6,958 nucleotides of DNA from JAGVVZ01 sp964373165. Its GTDB lineage: Archaea; Aenigmatarchaeota; Aenigmatarchaeia; CG10238-14. This document shows, in pieces, positions 1 to 4,766 of this stretch. The notes below the pieces were generated by a model. The model was not told where the DNA came from and did no database searches. It was given only the letters and a program-made list of their open reading frames with translations. Location of the stretch: NCBI GenBank assembly GCA_964373165.1, contig CAYJTF010000041.1:1-6958 (forward strand). The letters are read 5' to 3'. The position numbers were made by a program, and so were the translations under genes. Positions within the stretch are counted from its first letter, which is position 1. Each line of letters opens with the position of its first letter.

Positions 1-52
1 CTAGAACTATTATAACATGCTGATTTCGGTTTCAAGAAAATGTTATTATCCT

Positions 53-90
53 GTAGTGAACTACTCCCAGCTGTCGCAAGGAGCTTCTCG
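53..90. mobile_element. Possible IS200/IS605-type end remnant (hairpin motif)
   Basis: GAACTACTCC (58-67) and GGAGCTTC (80-87) form an imperfect inverted repeat around a 12-base loop. The order GTGAACTAC, stem, loop, stem, GCTTC resembles, from memory, the hairpin at the tnpB-proximal end of many archaeal and bacterial IS200/IS605 elements, which is also where the TnpB guide RNA scaffold lies. No tnpA or tnpB gene is in the window, so this would be a lone end or the edge of an element lying to the left. The stretch is more GC-rich than its surroundings. It could also be a chance hairpin. Confidence 0.3.
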
Positions 91-105
91 CCGATGAAGT
101 TAAAA

Positions 106-197
106 TGTTCTAAAAACCCAAATACTCCCGGGGAAAAAGACCGGTTTTTGGAGTCTGAAGAGTATTTTATCTTACATTATGTGATAATGGTTATAAT
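106..197 (+). repeat. Intergenic repeat R, copy R1
   Basis: First of four related copies (the others are near 1216, 2973 and 4664), all in the same orientation. R1 and R3 match over about 78 bases with roughly 13 differences. Shared blocks include CCAAATA, GGGGAA and TTTTTGGAGTCTGAAGA. R1 can pair AAATACTC (120-127) with GAGTATTT (160-167), or alternatively CCAAA (118-122) with TTTGG (147-151). The unit ends where the promoter of the wHTH-MNT/HEPN operon begins. R1 and R3 share an open frame here (residues such as FLESEEYFIL), but the other two copies do not keep it, so present-day coding is doubtful. Confidence 0.75.
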
Positions 198-216
198 GTT
201 AGATTTATATATAAAT
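175..216 (+). promoter_or_regulatory. Promoter and candidate operator of the wHTH-MNT/HEPN operon
   Basis: The TATA box TTTATATATAAA lies at 204-215. Its centre is about 26 bases before the ATG at 236, so the transcript is probably leaderless. Just upstream, ATAATG occurs at 184-189 and again at 193-198, nine bases apart, and CATTAT at 175-180 is the inverted partner of the second copy. This is a plausible binding site for the winged-helix domain of the first gene. The TATA call is strong; the operator is an inference. Confidence 0.6.
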
Positions 217-235
217 TGTCACAAAAATATTACAT

Positions 236-772
236 ATGTTAGAAAAATATAACACTTGGAAATTGTTAGAATTGTTTTTTAAAGGTCCTCTATACTCATT
301 TCATCTTAGAGAGATTTGCAGGTTACTATCTTGGAGTCCGACTAAGGTTAAATCAAACATAAATTTCCTGAAAAAAAGGAATTTGATAATTGAATCCAGA
401 GAGAGAAATCTTTCTTTATTCAGATCTAACAGAGAAAATGAGGAATTTAAAAACTATAAAATAATTTACAACCTAATAAAAGCCTTTGAAATCGGTAAAA
501 TTATAGAGAAAAATTTAGAAGATTTCGATGCTATAATATTCTTTGGATCTGCCACGAGAGGCGAAGATGTGGAGAATAGCGATTTTGATTTTTGTATAAT
601 TGGAACAAATGAAGTTGAGATCGATTTAAAAAAGATGAAAAATGAGTTAAATAGAGAAATTTCCTTATTATTTCTGGAAGATATTGAAAAAACAAAAAAA
701 GAAAATCCAGAATTGTTGAACAATCTAATAAACGGTCTTGTAATAAAGGGATATCTAAAGGTTTTAAAATGA
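236..772 (+). CDS. wHTH-MNT nucleotidyltransferase antitoxin (MntA-like)
   Basis: A 178-residue protein with two parts. Residues 1-65 look like a winged helix-turn-helix (FHLREICRLLSWSPTKV, then a basic wing). Residues 75-175 are a minimal nucleotidyltransferase (MNT) domain with the signature G104-S105, ten residues, then D116-x-D118 inside GSATRGEDVENSDFDF. In studied MNT/HEPN systems the MNT protein is the antitoxin and inactivates the HEPN ribonuclease by adding AMP to a tyrosine near its active site. The fused wHTH suggests that it also represses its own operon. The third acidic residue usual in a later strand is not obvious; ISLLFLED holds a serine where I would expect it. The start follows a leaderless TATA box by about 26 bases, and the stop overlaps the HEPN start as ATGA (769-772). 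The fold and the pairing are well supported; the AMP-transfer role is inherited from the family. Confidence 0.88.
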   Translation: MLEKYNTWKLLELFFKGPLYSFHLREICRLLSWSPTKVKSNINFLKKRNLIIESRERNLSLFRSNRENEEFKNYKIIYNLIKAFEIGKIIEKNLEDFDAIIFFGSATRGEDVENSDFDFCIIGTNEVEIDLKKMKNELNREISLLFLEDIEKTKKENPELLNNLINGLVIKGYLKVLK

Positions 773-1181
773 ATTGGGAAGAATGTATAAACCGGAATTT
801 GATGGAGAGAAGAACACCTGATAAGGAGTTAGCCAAATCCTCTTGAATATTGCTGCAGACAGATTCGATTTCTTTTTGTCAAGAGATACTTCTGTATTTA
901 CACTGGAAGGTGTTTACGAGTCTATCATGGAGTTAGGCCACGCTCTTTTAGCTTTAGAAGGCTTGAAAACCATCTCTCATGAGTGCGTGATAGAATTCTT
1001 AAAAAGAAAACACATTGACGATTATGAAGCAGAATTTTTACATAAATTAAGAAAGAAAAGACATGGAATAAAGTACTATGGTAAAATATTGAATCATGTG
1101 ACAATAGAAAAAAATGTAAGAGAGGGCAGGAATTTATTCCTAAAATTAAAATCCATAACAGAGAAGAAATTGGTAAAATAA
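769..1181 (+). pseudogene. HEPN toxin, interrupted by one frameshift
   Basis: The ATG at 769 overlaps the antitoxin stop and encodes MNWEECINRNLMERRTPDKE and a few more residues before TGA at 844-846. The rest of the HEPN domain (112 residues, starting around LNIAADRFDFF) continues from about 843 in another frame to TAA at 1179-1181. One extra base in TCCTCT (838-843) would join the halves as AKSLLNIAADRF, the usual HEPN sequence at this point, giving about 138 residues, which is normal for the family. HEPN toxins of MNT/HEPN pairs are RNases. The active-site region reads LRKKRHGIKYYG. Aligned to R-x4-H-x-Y, the histidine position holds a tyrosine, as I recall for many archaeal HEPN proteins. 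There is no classical slippery heptamer, so this is either a real lesion or a sequencing error. A TTG at 843 could start the second part alone, but without the first helix. Confidence 0.8.
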
Positions 1182-1215
1182 TTCCTAGTAGTAAATCCTT
1201 TGACTAGAATTTTTT

Positions 1216-1288
1216 AAGATTTCCCCCCAAACCCAAATATTCCCCGGGAAAAAAATCGTTTTCAGATTCCGAAGAATGATTTATAAAC
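1216..1288 (+). repeat. Intergenic repeat R, copy R2
   Basis: A diverged copy of R between the HEPN gene and the second TA operon. It keeps CCCAAATATTCCCCGGG, an A-rich run and a GATTCCGAAGAAT block corresponding to GAGTCTGAAGAAT of R3, but is one base shorter in the T-run, which breaks the frame shared by R1 and R3. AAATATTC (1235-1242) can pair with GAAT (1274-1277) plus ATTT (1279-1282) around one bulged G. The stretch from the HEPN stop to the next ATG holds only this repeat and the promoter. Confidence 0.6.
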
Positions 1289-1294
1289 TCGGTT

Positions 1295-1346
1295 GTGTTA
1301 ATATTGTGTTAATTAGTTTCGATAATTTTCGAAACATTTATAAATA
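1295..1346 (+). promoter_or_regulatory. Promoter with palindromic operator, AbiE-like operon
   Basis: The TATA box TTTATAAATA is at 1337-1346 and its centre is about 27 bases before the ATG at 1368, so the transcript is probably leaderless. Touching the TATA box is a perfect inverted repeat, GTTTCGA (1316-1322) and TCGAAAC (1329-1335), with a six-base spacer. Further upstream GTGTTAAT occurs twice (1295-1302 and 1306-1313), 11 bases apart, about one helical turn. Both are candidate sites for the wHTH protein encoded by the first gene. Confidence 0.65.
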
Positions 1347-1367
1347 AGTAATATTAAATATTGAAAT

Positions 1368-1949
1368 ATGAAGAAAAAAGAATGGGTATACAGAGAAATA
1401 ACGTATCAGGTATTAGAAAATAAAACAAATCTCATTACTCAAAAGTTTCTTTCTGATAAATGCAACGTATCAATAGGTAATGTCAATCATTCGATAAAGC
1501 CCTTGGAATCAATGAATGCCATAGAGAAAAAACCGAGGGGGTTTAGAGTCATTGACATTAAAAAAATACTTTTTTATTGGGCATCTATCAGGAATTTGGA
1601 CAGAGATATTGTATATAAGGTATTTGTAGATGACTCCGTCATTAATATAGAAAAAACCATGCCTCCTGTTGTGTTCACTGCTTATTCTGGTTTTAAATTC
1701 AAATTTGGTTCAGTACCGTCTGATTACTCTGAAGTATTCGTGTATGGAAATAAAAAAGACATTATCAACAGATTTCCGCAAAGAGAAGGAAGGCATAATC
1801 TTATTGTTCTTAAACCAGATAAGCATTTGATGAGATTTAAGCATGTACCTTTATCACAACTGTTTGTTGATTTATGGAATTTGAATACGTGGTATGCGCA
1901 AGAATTCCTAAAGGTATTGGATGTGAAAATAAATGGAATTTTGGGATGA
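1368..1949 (+). CDS. AbiEi-like wHTH antitoxin/regulator
   Basis: A 193-residue protein. Residues about 10-63 form a winged helix-turn-helix (ITQKFLSDKCNVSIGNVNHS, then LESMNAIEKKPRGFRV as third helix and wing). Residues about 65-193 form a second domain ending in PLSQLFVDLWNLNTWYAQEF, a segment resembling the C-terminal part of AbiEi-family antitoxins of type IV TA systems. It is followed, with a 17-base overlap, by a nucleotidyltransferase, the arrangement of AbiEi/AbiEii. By analogy it would repress the operon and antagonise the partner without cutting RNA or binding tightly to the toxin. It is not the same family as the clearer AbiEi at 3186, so I call it AbiEi-like. The start follows a leaderless TATA and a palindrome. 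Confidence 0.7.
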   Translation: MKKKEWVYREITYQVLENKTNLITQKFLSDKCNVSIGNVNHSIKPLESMNAIEKKPRGFRVIDIKKILFYWASIRNLDRDIVYKVFVDDSVINIEKTMPPVVFTAYSGFKFKFGSVPSDYSEVFVYGNKKDIINRFPQREGRHNLIVLKPDKHLMRFKHVPLSQLFVDLWNLNTWYAQEFLKVLDVKINGILG

Positions 1950-2556
1950 TATAATTACTGATAAAAGTTGGAAAATATTGATAGATTTAGCTAAAGAATT
2001 CGATTTTGTTGTTATCGGTGGATGGGCGGCGTATCTTCATACAAAAACCTTGAAATCAAAAGATATAGACATCGTTGTTAATTTTGACACTCTCGAAAAG
2101 ATGGGAATGGAATATAAACTAAAAAAGAATTTTAATTTAAAAAAATATGAGATAATAATTGATGAAATTTCTGTAGATATATATGTACCTTTCTTTTCTG
2201 ATTTGGTTATACCAGTAAATAGTTTGGAAGAATATTACACCAAAATAGAAGGAATAAAGGTTGTCGTTCCAGAAGTTTTGTTGATACTTAAACAGCAGGC
2301 AGAAGCAGAAAGAAGAGATTCCGTAAAAGGACAAAAGGACAGGTCTGATATCATTAATTTGTTGATAAATTCTAATATAGATCTAAAGATATATTCCCAG
2401 CTTGTTAAAAAATATAATTTAGAACACCATCCGATCAGACTTAAAGAGATAATTAGAGATGCGAAAATAGAATTCAGATATTTGGGTATTGTTAATTTAA
2501 GAAAAATAAAGTTATTGAAAAAGAGCTTGATAGATAAATTGAAAACAAAAATTTGA
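1933..2556 (+). CDS. Nucleotidyltransferase, probable toxin (AbiEii/MenT-like fold)
   Basis: A 207-residue protein of the DNA polymerase beta-like nucleotidyltransferase superfamily. Visible motifs are G29-G30 in VVIGGWAAYLH, D44-x-D46 in KSKDIDIVV, a third aspartate D82 in EISVDIYVP, a lysine K120 in LLILKQQAEAERR, and a KDRSDI block (135-140) matching the K/R-D-x-x-D type motif of AbiEii and MenT toxins. Related toxins transfer nucleotides to tRNA ends; the substrate here cannot be read from the sequence. Its start lies inside the end of the wHTH gene (overlap 1933-1949), implying co-translation. It is more distant from classical AbiEii than the protein at 3877; I see GG rather than GGT, and no RFSEDIDF. 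It could instead belong to another NTase subfamily. Confidence 0.75.
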   Translation: MEFWDDIITDKSWKILIDLAKEFDFVVIGGWAAYLHTKTLKSKDIDIVVNFDTLEKMGMEYKLKKNFNLKKYEIIIDEISVDIYVPFFSDLVIPVNSLEEYYTKIEGIKVVVPEVLLILKQQAEAERRDSVKGQKDRSDIINLLINSNIDLKIYSQLVKKYNLEHHPIRLKEIIRDAKIEFRYLGIVNLRKIKLLKKSLIDKLKTKI

Positions 2557-2600
2557 AAATAGTATACTAGAATTAAAAAAATAGGATGGTTTAGTAATGT

Positions 2601-2615
2601 TATTATAGATAAAAT
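2601..2615 (+). promoter_or_regulatory. Possible TATA box for the short RHH gene
   Basis: TATTATAGATAAAAT lies about 27 bases upstream of the ATG at 2634, the same spacing as the clear leaderless promoters of this window. The sequence is a weaker TATA match in a generally AT-rich stretch. GAAGGG at 2622-2627 could instead serve as a weak ribosome site. Confidence 0.35.
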
Positions 2616-2633
2616 ATTGATGAAGGGACTGAA

Positions 2634-2789
2634 ATGGGACAAGCAATAGGTATAAGACTTCCAAAGGAAGTTTTAAAACGAATAGAAGATTTAAATTCAG
2701 ACGGTTTTATTATTACTAGTTACTTTACTGATGTAATAAGAAAGATTAATAGAGTTGTTGTGTATGAAAAGAGTTTTAATGAGTTATGA
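2634..2789 (+). CDS. Short ribbon-helix-helix (CopG/RHH) protein
   Basis: A 51-residue reading frame. The N-terminus, GQAIGIRLPKEVLKRIEDL, is a typical RHH beta strand and first helix, and FTDVIRKI fits the second helix. RHH proteins bind DNA as dimers through the strand and are common TA antitoxins. Family members are usually longer, with a toxin-binding tail; this one stops soon after the fold, and its last residues overlap the start of the DUF2283 remnant (2779). It may therefore be a 3'-truncated antitoxin, or part of a former RHH/DUF2283 unit. The match to RHH is good in the first half and looser after residue 22. Confidence 0.65.
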   Translation: MGQAIGIRLPKEVLKRIEDLNSDGFIITSYFTDVIRKINRVVVYEKSFNEL

Positions 2790-2964
2790 TAAAATGCAGA
2801 TGTGCTTTACCTATCTTTAGGAAATCCAAAGAAGGCGATAGGTAGGGAAATTGCAAAAGGGTAGTTGAAAGAATAGATCCAAAATCCAAGAAAATAATAG
2901 GATTTACTATCATTGAACTTAGTGGAAGAAAGGAAGTGGGGTGCCTATTAAAGTCGTTGGATAA
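2779..2964 (+). pseudogene. DUF2283 protein remnant, three frameshifts
   Basis: Starting at ATG 2779, MSYDK is followed in shifted frames by NADVLYLSLGNPKKAIGR and EIAKG, then VVERIDPKSKKIIGFTI and IELSGRKEVG, and finally VPIKVVG with TAA at 2962-2964. Joined, this is a complete DUF2283-type protein (YD..AD.LY, then RE...G, then I.GF.IIE). DUF2283 proteins are small and often encoded beside DUF4258-type toxins; no such toxin is seen here. The frame is lost at AAAA (2791-2794), GGG (2859-2861) and GGGG (2938-2941), and one added base at each site restores it. The family call is by eye from motif spacing. Confidence 0.65.
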
Positions 2965-2972
2965 CACTAATA

Positions 2973-3066
2973 TCTTCTGGAAGAACCAAATATTCATGGG
3001 GAAGAAGATCATTTTTTGGAGTCTGAAGAATACTTTATCTTATATTATATGATAAAGGTTATCAAA
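2973..3066 (+). repeat. Intergenic repeat R, copy R3
   Basis: The best match to R1, about 83% over 78 bases, with identical TTTTTGGAGTCTGAAGA. Pairing potential is kept: CCAAA (2986-2990) with TTTGG (3015-3019), and AAATATTC (2988-2995) with GAATACTT (3028-3035). Relative to R1 the latter shows one compensating pair change (C-G to T-A) and one new mismatch. The reading frame continues after the repeat to a stop near 3110 with no clear start, so it could be a gene tail. The end of R3 runs into the first AbiEi operator palindrome. Confidence 0.75.
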
Positions 3067-3075
3067 AATGATAAC
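3058..3075 (+). promoter_or_regulatory. Candidate AbiEi operator 1 (distal palindrome)
   Basis: GTTATCA (3058-3064), AAAA, TGATAAC (3069-3075) is a perfect seven-base inverted repeat with a four-base spacer. The same ATCA-AAAA-TGAT core recurs 63 bases downstream. Characterised AbiEi antitoxins repress their operon by binding two inverted repeats in the promoter, which fits the pair of sites seen here. Binding is inferred. Confidence 0.6.
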
Positions 3076-3117
3076 TTTGATGTAAATAAAATAAGAGAAA
3101 CAATATTTTAGTATTTC

Positions 3118-3141
3118 ATAATGATCAAAAATGATTATTAT
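3118..3141 (+). promoter_or_regulatory. Candidate AbiEi operator 2 (proximal palindrome)
   Basis: Arms ATAATGATCA (3118-3127) and TGATTATTAT (3132-3141) pair at nine of ten positions around the spacer AAAA. The core equals that of the distal site, and the palindrome ends 13 bases before the TATA box. Its place directly upstream of the TATA/BRE region suits repression of archaeal transcription initiation. Confidence 0.6.
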
Positions 3142-3154
3142 AAATAAACAAAAT

Positions 3155-3166
3155 ATTTATAAATAT
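3155..3166 (+). promoter_or_regulatory. TATA box of the AbiE operon
   Basis: ATTTATAAATAT is centred about 26 bases upstream of the ATG at 3186. With that spacing, transcription should begin at or within a few bases of the start codon, giving a leaderless mRNA. Confidence 0.65.
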
Positions 3167-3185
3167 GAATCCCCAATAATTTTTC

Positions 3186-3890
3186 ATGAAAAAAATAGAA
3201 ATTATAAAAATACTTGAGAAATACCCACTTTTCACATTCAATGAATTTGTGAGAATAATTAAAAAGACACAAAAATATGCTAGAACATATCTCTATAGAC
3301 TAAAAAAGGAGCATTATATTTTTCAAGTTGAAAGAGGAAAATATACCGTTTTTGATGATCCAATGATAATGTCTTCACATATTATGGTACCATCTTACAT
3401 AAGTTTTTGGACAGCTATTAGATGGCACGATCTCACAGAACAATTACCAGCAGATATAATGATAGCAGTGTCAAGATCAAAAAAAACAATAGAATTTCAG
3501 GGGACAAAACTTCGGTTCTTTAAAATAAAACACATGTATGGCTATAAAAAACAGAGATATAGAGATTTCGACATATTTATTGCTGAAAGAGAGAAATGTA
3601 TAATAGATTCTTTATTATTACAAAACACACCTTTTGATGAAATTGTAAAAGCGATTAAAACAAAGAATTTCGACGTCAAAAAACTTTTAGAATATGCCAT
3701 AAAAACTGGAAATAAGTCGCTTATAAAAAGGCTTGGCTATTTAATGGAAAGTTTCGGGATTAAAGTAAAAAAATTGGTAAGGTATCAGGATAATAATTAT
3801 ATACTGTTAGATTTGAATGGAATCAAAGAAGGCGAAAAAAACAAAAAATGGAAAATAATTGTAAATAGGCGATTGGATGATATCTATTGA
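3186..3890 (+). CDS. abiEi: AbiEi antitoxin, type IV TA system
   Basis: A 234-residue protein with the two-domain AbiEi plan. Residues 1-58 are a winged helix-turn-helix (FTFNEFVRIIKKTQKYARTYLYRL, then the wing FQVERGKYTV). Residues about 60-190 carry the AbiEi core: SYISFWTAIRWHDLTEQLP, then IMIAVSRSKKTIEFQGTKLRFF, then the segment around MYGYKK and IFIAEREKCIIDSLL. A basic C-terminal part (190-234) follows. The wHTH autorepresses, and the C-terminal domain is needed to counter the toxin in characterised members. The stop at 3888-3890 lies within the toxin gene (14-base overlap). Upstream are a leaderless TATA and two matching palindromes that could be its operators. Length and motifs look intact. 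Confidence 0.9.
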   Translation: MKKIEIIKILEKYPLFTFNEFVRIIKKTQKYARTYLYRLKKEHYIFQVERGKYTVFDDPMIMSSHIMVPSYISFWTAIRWHDLTEQLPADIMIAVSRSKKTIEFQGTKLRFFKIKHMYGYKKQRYRDFDIFIAEREKCIIDSLLLQNTPFDEIVKAIKTKNFDVKKLLEYAIKTGNKSLIKRLGYLMESFGIKVKKLVRYQDNNYILLDLNGIKEGEKNKKWKIIVNRRLDDIY

Positions 3891-4638
3891 AGAGTTAAGA
3901 AAAATATCAAAATTAAAGGGAATATTTAATTTAGGAAATACCGAAAAGGATTATATTCAAGATATAGTGTTGTTGTCTATTTCGAGAAATACAAAAGATG
4001 AAATGGTTTTTAAAGGAGGAACATGTTTATACAAATTCTATAAACTTGATAGGTTTAGTGAAGACATAGATTTTACACTTAGGAAAGAAATTAATATAGA
4101 TAGGTTAATACAAAAAATAATCTCTGATTTGTCATACTTCGAAATAGAGACGGAAATAAAAAGTACTAAAAAAGTTATGAATTCTATTATGATAACCTTA
4201 AGATCAAAGGGTCCTCTCTACAATGGGTTCCCTAAAACACTTTCTAGTATAGGAATTGATATGAATCTCAAATCAACTATTGATTTAGAACCTATGCTCG
4301 CTAGATATAATACCTTCTATTCTGATATACCTCCACTTTCCTTACTGATAATGCAGGAAACAGAAATTTTAGCAGAGAAAGTTAGAGAAACAATGTCTAG
4401 AACAAAAGCGAGAGATATCTATGATTTGTGGTTTCTTTTGGAGAAAGGTGTTAATTTTGATGAAAAATTAGTTAAAGAAAAGTTGAAGTGTTACAAGCAG
4501 GAATGGGACTCAAAAGAATTTATGAGAAAACTTGATTTAAAGAAAACAATTTGGGAAATAGAGCTCAAACCGTTAGTTCAAAATCTACCAGATTTCAGCA
4601 AAGTGAAAAATTCTATAGTAAGAAGGATTTCCAAGTAG
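3877..4638 (+). CDS. abiEii: AbiEii nucleotidyltransferase toxin, type IV TA system
   Basis: A 253-residue protein with all four family motifs visible: G47-G48-T49 in VFKGGTCLYKFY; D63-x-D65 in RFSEDIDFTL; the lysine K168 in EILAEKVRE; and R179-D180-x-x-D183 in RTKARDIYDLW. D128 in IGIDMNL is the likely third metal ligand. AbiEii proteins are nucleotidyltransferases that stop growth, often during phage infection; related MenT toxins modify tRNA 3' ends. The target here is unknown. The gene is complete and overlaps abiEi by 14 bases, so translation is probably coupled. It is the best-preserved toxin in the window, with no sign of decay. Confidence 0.92.
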   Translation: MISIEELRKISKLKGIFNLGNTEKDYIQDIVLLSISRNTKDEMVFKGGTCLYKFYKLDRFSEDIDFTLRKEINIDRLIQKIISDLSYFEIETEIKSTKKVMNSIMITLRSKGPLYNGFPKTLSSIGIDMNLKSTIDLEPMLARYNTFYSDIPPLSLLIMQETEILAEKVRETMSRTKARDIYDLWFLLEKGVNFDEKLVKEKLKCYKQEWDSKEFMRKLDLKKTIWEIELKPLVQNLPDFSKVKNSIVRRISK

Positions 4639-4663
4639 CACTTTGTTGGATTTATTGCATATA

Positions 4664-4741
4664 AGATATTCTCGAAATCTAAACATCCTTGGAGAAGAAG
4701 ATTGGGTTTAGACTCTGAAAAGCGCTAATAATTTATATTAT
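4664..4741 (+). repeat. Intergenic repeat R, copy R4 (most diverged)
   Basis: Lies between abiEii and the small membrane-protein gene. It keeps AACATCCTTGGAGAAGAAGA (compare ATTCATGGGGAAGAAGA of R3) and GACTCTGAAAA (compare GAGTCTGAAGA). TCTAAAC (4678-4684) pairs perfectly with GTTTAGA (4706-4712), at the positions where R1 and R3 pair CCAAA with TTTGG. Bases differ on both sides but pairing is kept. The reading frame of R1/R3 is broken by a stop and a one-base shift. Its end runs into the TATA box of the next gene. Confidence 0.55.
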
Positions 4742-4764
4742 CAAATACAACATATTATTTGATA
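4732..4764 (+). promoter_or_regulatory. TATA box and 5'-leader palindrome of the membrane-protein gene
   Basis: The TATA-like TTTATATTA is at 4732-4740, about 31 bases before the ATG at 4767. TATCAAAT (4739-4746) and ATTTGATA (4757-4764) form a perfect eight-base inverted repeat with a ten-base spacer, covering the expected start of transcription. It could be an operator or an RNA hairpin ending two bases before the start codon. Confidence 0.5.
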
Positions 4765-4766
4765 GA

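Noticed and set aside
40..252. Open frame of 70 codons on the plus strand
   Set aside because: It reads through the possible IS end, the R1 repeat and the TATA box of the next operon; there is no start context or protein signature.
531..836. Minus-strand open frame of 101 codons
   Set aside because: A shadow of the MNT domain and the HEPN start on the other strand.
838..846. Programmed frameshift in the HEPN toxin
   Set aside because: There is no X-XXY-YYZ slippery heptamer at TCCTCTTGA and no clear stimulatory structure; a one-base lesion or sequencing error is simpler.
2808..2844. Eight-base inverted repeat TACCTATC/GATAGGTA
   Set aside because: It lies inside the DUF2283 coding remnant with a 21-base loop and no promoter context; probably chance.
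2776..3012. Minus-strand open frame of 78 codons
   Set aside because: It is antisense to the DUF2283 remnant and repeat R3, with no recognisable protein features.
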